Positions 8,301 to 16,679 of a stretch of 38,300 nucleotides of DNA are shown here, piece after piece. The position numbers were made by a program, and so were the translations under genes. The number at the start of each line of letters is the position of its first letter. Within the stretch, counting starts at the first letter, position 1. Below the pieces are notes generated by a model. The model was not told the origin of the DNA. It made no database searches and was given only the letters and a program-made list of their open reading frames with translations. Source of the DNA: an uncultured Algibacter sp. (GTDB lineage: Bacteria > Bacteroidota > Bacteroidia > Flavobacteriales > Flavobacteriaceae); contig NZ_CAJQQI010000015.1 in assembly GCF_905480415.1 (NCBI RefSeq), positions 1 to 38,300 of the forward strand, written 5' to 3'.

Positions 8301-8788
8301 CACCAAACAGATTCCATGTATTTCGGCTCATAGGTAATATATGGATCATCCATATCTACCCAATAACCCATTTTTTGAGTCAGATCATTCCAAACATCCG
8401 TATAGCGCATTACTGCTTTTCTACAGGCAGCATTATAATCTTCAACAGATATCGTTTTACCAATATCTTCTTTAGTGATTCCTAATTCTTTTTCTACACC
8501 TAATTCAATAGGTAATCCGTGAGTATCCCAACCTGCTTTACGCTTAACTTGATACCCTTTCATGGTTTTATACCTCGGAAAAATATCTTTAATAGCACGC
8601 GCTAAAACGTGATGTACTCCAGGAAGTCCGTTTGCAGAAGGCGGGCCTTCATAAAACACATATGATTCTTTGCCTTCTCTAGTAGATACACTTTTTTCAA
8701 AAATGTTGTTTTCTTGCCAATGGTTTAGAATGTCTTCTGCTACTTTTGGTAAGTCAAGTCCTTTATATTCAGGAAATTTCGTGCTCAT
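5384..8788 (-). CDS. ileS: Isoleucyl-tRNA synthetase, type-2-like, with a GVHH signature motif
   Basis: This 1134-residue class I synthetase charges tRNA-Ile and edits Val-tRNA-Ile. The Rossmann core opens with EGPPSANGLPGVHHVL (47-62), so the canonical HxGH signature reads G57-V-H-H60. The CP1 editing domain carries WTTTPWTLPSNTAL, and the second signature is KMSKR (682-686). KMSKR, the length above 1100 and the C-terminal region place it with eukaryote-like IleRS2, the group generally tolerant to mupirocin. The C-terminus is the long anticodon-binding and tail region without the zinc-binding Cys cluster of type 1. It heads a minus-strand cluster with the DksA-like gene and lspA. No T-box is visible upstream, only a 7-bp dyad at 8816-8837. 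Confidence 0.97.
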   Translation of the reverse strand: MSTKFPEYKGLDLPKVAEDILNHWQENNIFEKSVSTREGKESYVFYEGPPSANGLPGVHHVLARAIKDIFPRYKTMKGYQVKRKAGWDTHGLPIELGVEKELGITKEDIGKTISVEDYNAACRKAVMRYTDVWNDLTQKMGYWVDMDDPYITYEPKYMESVWWLLKQIYNKSLMYKGYTIQPYSPKAGTGLSSHELNQPGTYQDVTDTTIVAQFKATEHTLPEFLKRFDHLHFIAWTTTPWTLPSNTALTVGAKIDYVVVATYNQYTFDPVHVILAKNLVGKQFSGKYQQTETISELSSFSKEDKKIPFLIATECKGSDLVGIKYEQLLDYVLPNDNPENAFRVISGDFVTTEDGTGIVHTAPTFGADDALVAKQATPEVPPLLVKDENDNLVPLVDLQGRFRPEVTEFAGKYVKNEYYEDGEAPEKSVDVEIAIKLKIENKAFKVEKYKHSYPNCWRTDKPILYYPLDSWFIKVTDVKERMYQLNETINWKPKSTGTGRFGNWLANANDWNLSRSRYWGIPLPIWRTEDGKEEICIGSVQELKEEMQRAVSAGVLKEDIFADFEVGNNSEDNYAKIDLHKNIVDEIVLVSPTGQKMFRESDLIDVWFDSGSMPYAQWHYPFENKYLIDKGTTYPADFIAEGVDQTRGWFYTLHAIATMVFDSVAYKNVVSNGLVLDKNGQKMSKRLGNAVDPFETLGNYGADATRWYMISNANPWDNLKFDLDGIEEVKRKFFGTLYNTYSFFQLYSNLDNFNYSEADIPLSERPEIDRWILSELHSLIKKVDAFYADYEPTKAARAISDFTQDYVSNWFVRLSRRRFWKGDYQEDKISAYQTLYTCMLTIAKLGAPIAPFFMDRLYLDLNKVTKKETFESVHLANFPVFEEAYVDKSLENKMESAQTISSLVLSLRAKEKIKVRQPLQKIMIPVDSESQKNEILAVEDLIKSEVNVKEIQVLEDASDILVKQIKPNFKVLGPRFGKDMKTVAQAVNNFTSDDIKEIEQNGILDVEVNGKIITLERTDVEITSQDIEGWLVANEGAITVALDVTITDDLRKEGIARELINRIQNLRKDSGFEVTDRIDVTFQKSEHIEMAINANITYIKSETLTNELAIIDKLEDGIEIDFDDVHTKLSIQKH

Positions 8789-8815
8789 TTACTGGTGTAT
8801 CTATTAAGTTCGCGA

Positions 8816-8837
8816 ATTTAAGAATTTATCCTTAAAT
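8816..8837. promoter_or_regulatory. Short inverted repeat upstream of ileS
   Basis: ATTTAAG (8816-8822) and CTTAAAT (8831-8837) form a perfect 7-bp dyad with an 8-base spacer, about 30 bases upstream of the ileS start. It is AT-rich, so it may be chance. It could be an operator or a 5' leader hairpin; no regulator is implied. Confidence 0.25.
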
Positions 8838-8853
8838 GATTAATTATTCTCAA

Positions 8854-8888
8854 TAAAAAAAGCCAAAACGTTTGTTTTGGCTTTTTTT
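8854..8888 (-). terminator. Intrinsic terminator of the T9SS surface-protein gene
   Basis: AGCCAAAAC (8861-8869) and GTTTTGGCT (8874-8882) form a 9-bp stem with a 4-base loop, flanked by A7 on one side and T7 on the other. On the minus strand it ends the gene at 8912, and it also separates that gene from ileS. Confidence 0.85.
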
Positions 8889-8911
8889 CAACTAACTAAA
8901 TGATTTTAATA

Positions 8912-11900
8912 CTAATTGACAACTATTTTTTTGGTTAATACTTCATGAGTATCTGTTCTAAAATAAGCCACATAGGCACCACTTGATAAATTAGATATAC
9001 TCAGTCCGTTTCTTAACTCCTCTTGCGATACATTATTAAATTCTAAAGCCGTTTGCCCTAACATATTTACAAGGGCTATTCGCCTTACTGATGCGTTTAG
9101 TTTCTTTGCATATAATTTTTGCTCCGTCCTTTGATAGTAAACAAAATTTTCTGAAGTTTGAGATTCTTCTACATTTAACGTTTGTGCCTCACTTTGAAAC
9201 ACAATCTCAAACCGTTCATTAAATATTCCTGGATTTGAAGAAAACTGATATGCAGTATCTTGGGTTAAATCAAAATAGGTGCCTGTTAAATTATCTCTTA
9301 AATATATAGCTTGAGATGTATCTATGTTTTCCATTTCTGTAATCTTTATTTCAAAGCTATTATCTCCGGATGATTTAAAATTTAACGGCACTACTTTATC
9401 ATCTGAAATGTCTCCATAGGCTTGAATATTCATGTTCTTACCATCTAAGTTTAGACATAAATCATTGTTATTTATTTCTGGATTTTCTGCATCGTAACCA
9501 TAATCAAAGGCATCTGTTGTAAGTTCACTAAACCCTAATAGTAATTCTCTTCTTGTTTCAGGGCCTGTAACCGAATTAAATTCTAAACGGAATTTTTTGA
9601 ACGGATTAGCGTCTTTACTTTCTGAAGTACTCTTATTTTTTGTTCCTGCACTTTTCATAAATACGGAACCATTGTTTCCGGTACCGTCTGCATCTACTTC
9701 TTTAATAAAAATACGTTGTGAATTGTTAAATTCAATAGTGCCATCAGCTATAATCTCTGTAATAAAACCTTGTCCTATTGGTAAGTACCTTGATGGAGTT
9801 TTAGTTCCTTCTTCAGAACCATTATAACCATAAAAACCAACAAATTGACAAGCTCTAATGGATCCCGTTTTGTTCACCTGGGCATAGCCGCCATTATATT
9901 CATTAAGATAATGTGAGTCACCACTCCATTGTTGCCACAATTGTAGTGTACCATTAATAACCCCAACGTTGTCATCAATAAACTTATGAACATCTAAAGC
10001 TGATGGATAGGGATTTCCTAACAAATATTTTGTTGCAGAAACTGAAGGTTCAGATCCAGGGCCTCCAATATCGGTCACGTTTATTAAAATAGTCCCATTG
10101 TTTGGTTTGCCTTGAAAAATATATTGCTGTTCGGGATCTACAACTCCTGTACCTTTTTGAGTGTACCCAACGCCTGGTTTTAAAGCCGTAGAAGTGCTTA
10201 ATTGTGCCCAATCCCAATACGTTAATCCATTTATAAAGGTATATAACCAATACGTACTTATACTGCCACTCCCAGTATAACCTGAAATAAATGAACAAGT
10301 TAATCCTGAATTATCTCTAATCATTCCTAAATTAAAAGGCGTGTTATTGGCGTTATTTGTTAGTGGATCATTATTATCTATTAAACTAGTTGCTCCAGTT
10401 GCTCCTACTGGCGATGACCAATAGTTATACCTGTAAGGGTTAGACTCGCCTTCCTGTCTTCTTAAAATTTTACCATCTGCTGAAGTTACTAGATCACTAT
10501 TTACGGTTTGTATTAGTTGAGAGTCATCTTCTAAATCTAAAGTCCCGTTCAGTTCCATATACCAACTGTTTTCTACTAGATTATCACTATGAACTCTTAA
10601 AGTCGTGTTTGAATCTATTATTAAGCCTAATGTTTTTAAAGAATGACATGCTACAACATCACTAGAAATTTTTACAATACCCCAATCTTTATTTGTTGCA
10701 GTATTTTCAATATCCCAGACATCACCATGCAACCAAGTTGATTGTGATGACCATGAACCCGCATTTGATGCTAAATAAGGCATAGGAGCCGTCTGATCTT
10801 GAATCGTAGAAATATAATTTATATATAACTCCTTATCATAACTTGAGTAATCTGATGTTCTACCCATAACAATGTTCGTCATTGGGTAATATGCTATTAA
10901 ATTAGCCCATGGAACCTTATTACCAGTCCCAATATCTGTAATGTCCTTTGCAACAATAGTTCCTTTTACATTTCCTGAATTATGTTCTATTTCTTGATAA
11001 ACAAGTTGTTCAATTTGACTATTTGTTAAAACGATATCAAAGACTCTAACTTCATCAATATCACCTTTAAAATATAAATGATTGGCAACATCATCCGTAG
11101 ACAATCTACCTATTTCAAAATCACCATTAGCATCTTCAGTGTTTTCAATTAAAGCTCCTGTACTTCCTACATTTGCAGAGGCCATAAAAGCGCCATCTAT
11201 AAATAATGACAGAACTCCTGTTGCACTAGTATAAGTTCCTGTAACATGATGCCATTCGTCAAAATTAATGGTACCACAATTTATTGATACTTCTGAATTT
11301 CCTGCTGTTCGTATTGTGAATTTAGGCTTATTTCCGTTTTCTAACCATAATTTACATCCTGTATCTTCTCCTGCAATTACCATATTTGTGGAATTACCTG
11401 AATCTGTTTTCACCCAAGCCATAACGGTTACATTTCCTAAACCATTTATAAAGGATGCTCTGGATAAATAATCATCTACACCATCAAAATCTATTGAAGC
11501 TATTGGAGGTGGATTACCATCAAACATATCTCTGTAATCTAAATCACCGCCTAATGTTAAATCAAAATCTGCATCTGGTAAAATTGATAAATCGGTAGGG
11601 TCTTCAATATCTTCATTGACATCAAAAAACGTATCCATTACACCATTTGTTTCAAAGGCATTGCCTAATCCATCTTCATCAACATCTGCAGATGTATATG
11701 TATCAGCCATTCCATTCTCTTGAATATCTAAATATCCATCGTTATCGGAATCACTATCTAAATAATCTTTTAATTTATCGCCATCAGTATCTTCTAAGTC
11801 ACTTAAATCAGTTCCACCCATAGCGGACTCGTAGACATCATCTAAACCATTACTATTGTCATCTTTTATACTGCCACCTGTTGCATTACTTGGCGGAATA

Positions 11901-12838
11901 TACCCTAAAGTAGTTTGCGCTTCAACGTTATCTGGTATTCCATCATTATCCGAGTCAATATCGACTGTATCTAACGATCCATCATCATCAAAATCACAAA
12001 CTGAGCTCACTCCAAAAGCAGTTAGCCTTAAACCTGTATTCGTATAAGTTCCAGTAGCTCCAAATAATAAATCTACATGTGAAAACTGATCAAACTCCAT
12101 AGATAAGTAAAAATCAGGATCATCACCTTGAATTCCTCCATCGTCAGGTTCGTCTACCCAAGTTGTTGTAGAACCCGCAATTGTTGGGTCTAATCTATAA
12201 TTAGTATATGCCGGTACAACTCCATTAAGAAAACCTGCTTGTTCTAAATTAGTTGTAGCACTCAAATAAGGCGTCATTGAAGATGTTACTGTTGATGCAT
12301 TGAATCCAGCAATTTCAGTATAGTCATTCCCAGAAGACGTGTCAATATCTCTAGATTCTAATATCAATCCGTATAAAGTTGCAGGTATACCTATCGGGTT
12401 TGCTGGAGTAGCAGTACCTGCATGAACTAAATCGAACGAATAGGTAAAATATTCATTTTGACTAGCATCAAAAGAATCCACTTTTATACCTTCCAAATTA
12501 TAAGTACTTGAACTTATACTACAATTGATTACAAAATCTCCTTGTTTTGAAGTGATTGTTACTACTAAATCATAATACTGATTTTGAAATAACAATGCAT
12601 TAGAGAAAATAACTTTTTCTCCAATTTTTACATCTGCTAAATCCTGGGCAGTAAGAAGAGATGGATCTCCAAACTGAATGGCTGAAGAGCACTCATAAGT
12701 ATCAATTATCCCATCATTATCATCATCTAAATCTACAGAGTCTACGATCCCATCACCGTCTGAGTCTTGTGCATAGGAGGTATTAGTAAAAAGAAATCCG
12801 ATTAAAATAAGTACTTTAAAAAGTATAATTTTTTTCAT
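8912..12838 (-). CDS. T9SS-targeted secreted protein with TSP3-type Asp repeats and a LamG-like domain
   Basis: This 1308-residue protein starts with a Sec signal peptide (MKKIILFKVLILIGF...SYAQ). DSDGDGIVDSVDLDDDNDG (about 25-43), a similar block near 281-305 and more at about 325-400 are thrombospondin-type-3-like calcium-binding repeats. A concanavalin-like LamG/pentraxin domain follows (about 447-600: IDFDGVDDYL, VMAWVKT, DEWHHVTGTY, IDEVRVF). The last 75 or so residues form a type A T9SS sorting domain (RRIALVNMLGQTALEF..., SGAYVAYFRT, KKIVVN). Such proteins are exported across the outer membrane by the type IX system and attached or released. LamG suggests binding of a carbohydrate or protein ligand; the target is unknown. 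It is monocistronic, between an IR-bearing upstream region and a terminator. Confidence 0.9.
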   Translation of the reverse strand: MKKIILFKVLILIGFLFTNTSYAQDSDGDGIVDSVDLDDDNDGIIDTYECSSAIQFGDPSLLTAQDLADVKIGEKVIFSNALLFQNQYYDLVVTITSKQGDFVINCSISSSTYNLEGIKVDSFDASQNEYFTYSFDLVHAGTATPANPIGIPATLYGLILESRDIDTSSGNDYTEIAGFNASTVTSSMTPYLSATTNLEQAGFLNGVVPAYTNYRLDPTIAGSTTTWVDEPDDGGIQGDDPDFYLSMEFDQFSHVDLLFGATGTYTNTGLRLTAFGVSSVCDFDDDGSLDTVDIDSDNDGIPDNVEAQTTLGYIPPSNATGGSIKDDNSNGLDDVYESAMGGTDLSDLEDTDGDKLKDYLDSDSDNDGYLDIQENGMADTYTSADVDEDGLGNAFETNGVMDTFFDVNEDIEDPTDLSILPDADFDLTLGGDLDYRDMFDGNPPPIASIDFDGVDDYLSRASFINGLGNVTVMAWVKTDSGNSTNMVIAGEDTGCKLWLENGNKPKFTIRTAGNSEVSINCGTINFDEWHHVTGTYTSATGVLSLFIDGAFMASANVGSTGALIENTEDANGDFEIGRLSTDDVANHLYFKGDIDEVRVFDIVLTNSQIEQLVYQEIEHNSGNVKGTIVAKDITDIGTGNKVPWANLIAYYPMTNIVMGRTSDYSSYDKELYINYISTIQDQTAPMPYLASNAGSWSSQSTWLHGDVWDIENTATNKDWGIVKISSDVVACHSLKTLGLIIDSNTTLRVHSDNLVENSWYMELNGTLDLEDDSQLIQTVNSDLVTSADGKILRRQEGESNPYRYNYWSSPVGATGATSLIDNNDPLTNNANNTPFNLGMIRDNSGLTCSFISGYTGSGSISTYWLYTFINGLTYWDWAQLSTSTALKPGVGYTQKGTGVVDPEQQYIFQGKPNNGTILINVTDIGGPGSEPSVSATKYLLGNPYPSALDVHKFIDDNVGVINGTLQLWQQWSGDSHYLNEYNGGYAQVNKTGSIRACQFVGFYGYNGSEEGTKTPSRYLPIGQGFITEIIADGTIEFNNSQRIFIKEVDADGTGNNGSVFMKSAGTKNKSTSESKDANPFKKFRLEFNSVTGPETRRELLLGFSELTTDAFDYGYDAENPEINNNDLCLNLDGKNMNIQAYGDISDDKVVPLNFKSSGDNSFEIKITEMENIDTSQAIYLRDNLTGTYFDLTQDTAYQFSSNPGIFNERFEIVFQSEAQTLNVEESQTSENFVYYQRTEQKLYAKKLNASVRRIALVNMLGQTALEFNNVSQEELRNGLSISNLSSGAYVAYFRTDTHEVLTKKIVVN

Positions 12839-13117
12839 AGGTTTGGTTTTAATAGAGCCAAAAAGCTATTAAACTTATACTATAAAACGGTATTTATAAT
12901 TCAATGGATTGCAAAAACTCGAGGGAAGCTTATTAAACTAAAAATCATATATAACTACGATTAACATCAGAATAACGATACAATAATAAAATAAAATCTC
13001 GACAAAAAGCAGTTAAAATCAGTTAAAATGATATTTTATTACGATTAAGTGCGTTTTGTCGATAAATAGAAATGAATTTATAAATGTAAAAATTGAAATA
13101 AATTCTTATCACTATTA
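12839..13117. other. 279-bp intergenic region with a spaced inverted repeat
   Basis: No gene is visible between radA and the T9SS protein. The region is very AT-rich and carries the long-spacer inverted repeat and the tandem repeat annotated at 12999-13062. It should contain the promoter of the T9SS-protein gene and the end of the radA transcript. Confidence 0.6.
12999..13062. repeat. Spaced inverted repeat enclosing a tandem decamer
   Basis: TCGACAAAAAGC (12999-13010) and GCGTTTTGTCGA (13051-13062) are complementary at 11 of 12 positions across a 40-base spacer. The spacer begins with the tandem AGTTAAAATC AGTTAAAATG (13011-13030) and a small AAAAT-GAT-ATTTT dyad. It lies about 160 bases upstream of the T9SS-protein start and about 55 bases after the radA stop. 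It could be a looped operator, a structured 5' leader or the radA 3' end. Confidence 0.5.
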
Positions 13118-14476
13118 TTATACAAGCTCCGCAACCAAATCTTCAATTTTAGAAATCAATTTAATTTGAATGGCGGTATTCTTTAAAGAGATTTTATTGT
13201 ACTTAGATACAAAAATACTTGAAAACCCTAATTTTTCAGCTTCTAGAATACGCTGCTCTACGCGCTGTACAGGTCGAATTTCACCAGACAAACCAACCTC
13301 TGCAGCAAAGCAAAAATCTTTTTGTAGTGCTACATCTTCATTTGATGATAAAATAGAAGCTACTACTGCTAAATCTATAGCTGGATCATCTACTGTAATA
13401 CCGCCAGTAATATTTAAAAATACATCTTTTGCGCCTAAACGGAAACCTGCACGCTTTTCTAAAACAGCTAATAACATATTTAAACGTTTTGCATTAAAAC
13501 CCGTAGCACTGCGCTGTGGTGTGCCGTAAACCGCAGTACTTACCAGAGCTTGCACTTCAATCATTAATGGGCGTACCCCTTCTAAAGTAGCAGCAATAGC
13601 ATTACCCGATAAATCTTCGTCTTTTTTAGATATTAATAGTTCTGATGGATTAGAAACTTCTCTTAAACCTGAACCTTGCATTTCGTAAATACCTAATTCG
13701 TTTGTAGAACCGAATCGGTTTTTGTGTGCTCTTAAAATTCGAAATACATGATTTCGGTCACCTTCAAATTGTAAAACGGTATCCACCATATGTTCCAAAA
13801 TTTTTGGCCCTGCAATATTTCCATCTTTGGTAATATGCCCAATCAGTAAAACAGGTGTTGCCGTTTCTTTAGCAAATTTGATAAGTTCTGTGGTACATTC
13901 TTTTATTTGCGAAATACTTCCAGAAGACGACTCAATATAATCGCTATGTAAGGTTTGAATAGAATCTATAATAACAATATCGGGCTCTAAAGCTTCAATT
14001 TGCTTAAAGATATTTTGAGTTTTGGTTTCCGTTAAAATATAACAGTTGCTATTTTCTGGATTGATACGTTCAGCACGCATTTTTATTTGTTTTTGGCTTT
14101 CCTCACCAGAAACATAAAGTGTTTTATACGGTAAGTTTAATGAGATTTGAAGTAACAAAGTACTCTTGCCAATTCCAGGCTCACCTCCTAATAGAATTAA
14201 AGACCCTGGCACAATACCACCACCTAAAACACGATTAAATTCGCCATCAAAAGTATTTAATCGTGGTTCTTTTGAGGCATCAATCTCATTTATTCGTAAT
14301 GGAATAGACGCTTTTTTTGCAGTTGATGTTGGTGATTTCCAATCACTTTTTTCAGGTTTTTGAATAACCTCTTCAACAATAGTATTCCATTCTTTACAAG
14401 CATTACACTGCCCTTGCCATTTAGCATATTGTGATCCGCAGTTCTGACAAAAAAAAGTAGTTTTTATTTTAGCCAT
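13118..14476 (-). CDS. radA: DNA repair protein RadA (Sms)
   Basis: RadA is a RecA-like branch-migration ATPase/helicase that processes recombination intermediates. The 452-residue protein has the N-terminal C4 zinc finger (C10, C13, C24, C27 in CQNCGSQYAKWQGQCNAC), a Walker A motif GGEPGIGKST near residue 100, the RadA-specific KNRFG near 250 and a C-terminal Lon-protease-like domain (LNITGGITVDDPAIDLAV, FAAEVGLSGEIRPV). Length and motif order are normal. It is the last gene of the panC-panD-flippase-esterase-radA string, only two bases after the esterase-like gene, so the two are probably co-transcribed. Confidence 0.97.
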   Translation of the reverse strand: MAKIKTTFFCQNCGSQYAKWQGQCNACKEWNTIVEEVIQKPEKSDWKSPTSTAKKASIPLRINEIDASKEPRLNTFDGEFNRVLGGGIVPGSLILLGGEPGIGKSTLLLQISLNLPYKTLYVSGEESQKQIKMRAERINPENSNCYILTETKTQNIFKQIEALEPDIVIIDSIQTLHSDYIESSSGSISQIKECTTELIKFAKETATPVLLIGHITKDGNIAGPKILEHMVDTVLQFEGDRNHVFRILRAHKNRFGSTNELGIYEMQGSGLREVSNPSELLISKKDEDLSGNAIAATLEGVRPLMIEVQALVSTAVYGTPQRSATGFNAKRLNMLLAVLEKRAGFRLGAKDVFLNITGGITVDDPAIDLAVVASILSSNEDVALQKDFCFAAEVGLSGEIRPVQRVEQRILEAEKLGFSSIFVSKYNKISLKNTAIQIKLISKIEDLVAELV

Positions 14477-14478
14477 TA

Positions 14479-15630
14479 TTAATATCCAAAATCTTCTTTA
14501 ATTAAATCTGCCCTTTCTAACATCAAATCTTTTGTAAGTCCTGCAATTTCTTCTAAAGTATAGGCCGATTGGTAGGTACGCATCGCTTTTTTAGGCTCTC
14601 CTGTTTCTTCATAAAAGCGGGCGATATAATAAGTTCCCAGTATGGTTTCAGGATAAGCTTTTCTAGCCATTTTACCTAATTCTTCATAATACTCATACCA
14701 TTCGTTTTTTTCTATTGCAGCAGATGTCGCTTTAAAATCGTTGATTAATACTTTCTTTTCAACACCAAATAAATCAGAGATAGCTTCATATTTTTCTTGA
14801 AGATAAAGCACTGGTGATATTTCTAATTCAAGGATTACATCTTTATATTCCTTTTTTGAAATAGGTTGAAATACTTGAAAAATACTTTCTATTGCACTTG
14901 GTATAGCATGAGTAGGCACCGAATAATGCGAGGGCCCATCAAAACTATCGAAATTGTAGACTACATTTTTATTATCTATAGCATTAATATCTGTATTTAA
15001 AGCTTCCGTCATGCGCTTTATAGATTTAACATCATTATTGGTATTGGCCAAATAGTAAAATATTTTTGATTGAATTTTACTCAAAACTTCTGGCAGATAA
15101 TCAATCATATTAGGAGCCAATTCGGGACTAATTGAAATATAAGCCTGAAATAAAGGTTGCGGCTTTAATACATAATAGTTTATAAAATTGGCCGTTTCCC
15201 CATGCCCTACAGCGACTCTGAAATTACCGGCCCTGTATGTGTTTTCTATATAAGGCACCAACTCCATTCCAATAAACTCAAAAAAAGCTGCACCTGTTTC
15301 AATCGGTAATGAATTTTGTTCAGAATACATACAATCATCAAACCGTTTATCCAACTGATTTATACCAACAACAATAGATTCTGGCATATCTTCCCAATAG
15401 GAATGGTAATCCACATTTCCTGCTACAGCTTCAAACATATAATCACCATCTAAAACTATAAATATTGGATATGTTTTATCAGAATCAGCATTATAACCTC
15501 TTGGTAATTGAATTTTAATTTGGCGTTCTTCCCCTAATTTCGAAGATTGAATGGTTTCGTATTTAACTTGTGCTATTGACGTATTAAAGGCTAAAAAAAG
15601 TAATAAAAAGAAAACAATAGTCTTTTTCAT
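14479..15630 (-). CDS. Secreted esterase-like alpha/beta-hydrolase lacking the nucleophile Ser, with C-terminal helical repeats
   Basis: The 383-residue protein has a signal peptide (MKKTIVFFLLLFLAFNTSIAQ) and matches the putative-esterase family PF00756 (enterochelin esterase/IroE-like): RQIKIQLPRGYN, YPIFIVLDGDYMF, SIVVGINQLDKR. At the nucleophile elbow, where G-x-S-x-G is expected, the sequence is V-G-H-G-E-T (G142-H143-G144-E145), so the Ser position is Gly. A late His is available in GPSHYSVP. Residues about 290-380 look like TPR-type helices (YYIARFYEETGEPKKAMRTYQSAYTLEE). Either it is a binding pseudoenzyme or it uses another nucleophile. The gene is two bases upstream of radA and 76 bases downstream of the flippase-like gene. 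Fold assignment is good; activity is doubtful. Confidence 0.75.
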   Translation of the reverse strand: MKKTIVFFLLLFLAFNTSIAQVKYETIQSSKLGEERQIKIQLPRGYNADSDKTYPIFIVLDGDYMFEAVAGNVDYHSYWEDMPESIVVGINQLDKRFDDCMYSEQNSLPIETGAAFFEFIGMELVPYIENTYRAGNFRVAVGHGETANFINYYVLKPQPLFQAYISISPELAPNMIDYLPEVLSKIQSKIFYYLANTNNDVKSIKRMTEALNTDINAIDNKNVVYNFDSFDGPSHYSVPTHAIPSAIESIFQVFQPISKKEYKDVILELEISPVLYLQEKYEAISDLFGVEKKVLINDFKATSAAIEKNEWYEYYEELGKMARKAYPETILGTYYIARFYEETGEPKKAMRTYQSAYTLEEIAGLTKDLMLERADLIKEDFGY

Positions 15631-15706
15631 TTTAGAATAATTTGAAATTTATTAGTGGCAAGGTAAGAAATTAAGGCAGAGATTAAAAGCAAAGTTTTTC
15701 TGAGTT

Positions 15707-16675
15707 TTAAGCGCTCTTCGAAGCCTTGTATCTATTATAAATAGGTAAATAAATTAAAGAAAGTCCACCAAAAACAATAATCATAAGTGTTTGTGATGCC
15801 CACATAATCCATCCGAAAGCAATGCTTGGTTCTTCTGGGATTCCAAAAATTGAAAACGCCGCATATATAGCCAAAGGATAAGAACCAATACCACCGTTTG
15901 TAGCCGCGATACTAAAACTTGCCGAAATAAATCCTATGAGAATAGCACCAACAGAAATCTCATTTAATTCAACGATAGAGAATGAAGTTATATAAAACAT
16001 AAGTACATACATCCCCCAAATGAACAGGGTATGAACGATATAAGCCCATTTCTTTTTCATTTTAAAGATGCTTAGTGCACCTTCTATTAATCCGCCTACA
16101 AATGTTCTTATTTTTAATGCGATTTTAGATTTACTTTTTCTTATAAATCGTAAAAAAAGAAGAATCATTATAACACCTGCGCTAAGAACAATTATAATTT
16201 TTATAGGATCGAATTTTTCAATTAAAAACCCATATATAAAATCAAATTGAAGAAAAAGAGTAATCCCAATAATGCCCAACATCACAATTAAGTCGGCAAT
16301 ACGTTCTGCTACAATAGTACCAAATGCTTTTTCAAACGGTACATCTTCATAATTTGTAAGAATTGAGGCTCGTGCAACTTCGCCAGCACGTGGAATTGTA
16401 TAATTTATCAAATAGGTAGCAAAAACAGCCATTACACTATTGCCAAACTTCACTTTATAACCCATTGGCTCTAATTGAAACAACCAACGATATGCTCTTG
16501 ACAAATGGCTTAACAAGCCTAAAAACATACCTAAAAGTATCCAAGTATAATCAGCTTTTTTTACATAAACCATTAATTCTTCAATAGATACTTTGGAGAG
16601 TGAATACCAGACCAAAAAAACTCCCAATAATAATGGGAGCGTAATTTTTAATATATGTTTTGTCTTTTTATTCAA
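15707..16675 (-). CDS. Lysylphosphatidylglycerol synthase TM-region/flippase-like membrane protein (PF03706)
   Basis: This 322-residue polytopic protein has about eight hydrophobic segments, starting with ILKITLPLLLGVFLVWYSL. It carries the typical SHLSRAYRW near the first loop, NYTIPRAGEVARASIL and AERIADLIVML. It matches the UPF0104/AglD-like family, whose members include the flippase part of MprF and other lipid-linked transporters. The MprF synthase domain is absent, so it probably translocates or helps position a lipid rather than aminoacylating one. The gene begins four bases after the panD stop, implying co-transcription, although no biochemical link with pantothenate synthesis is evident. 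Confidence 0.85.
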   Translation of the reverse strand: MNKKTKHILKITLPLLLGVFLVWYSLSKVSIEELMVYVKKADYTWILLGMFLGLLSHLSRAYRWLFQLEPMGYKVKFGNSVMAVFATYLINYTIPRAGEVARASILTNYEDVPFEKAFGTIVAERIADLIVMLGIIGITLFLQFDFIYGFLIEKFDPIKIIIVLSAGVIMILLFLRFIRKSKSKIALKIRTFVGGLIEGALSIFKMKKKWAYIVHTLFIWGMYVLMFYITSFSIVELNEISVGAILIGFISASFSIAATNGGIGSYPLAIYAAFSIFGIPEEPSIAFGWIMWASQTLMIIVFGGLSLIYLPIYNRYKASKSA

Positions 16676-16679
16676 AAGG

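Noticed and set aside
8789-8853. T-box leader for ileS
   Set aside because: The leader is too short and T-boxes are not expected in Bacteroidota; only a 7-bp AT-rich dyad is visible.
10050-10298. Minus-strand reading frame of 82 codons inside the T9SS protein gene
   Set aside because: It is the same strand in a second frame of a well-supported long gene, with a composition (many Tyr, Arg, Trp) typical of a shadow frame.
13170-13529. Plus-strand frame of 119 codons over radA
   Set aside because: Antisense to a strongly conserved gene; no recognisable motif and no own promoter.
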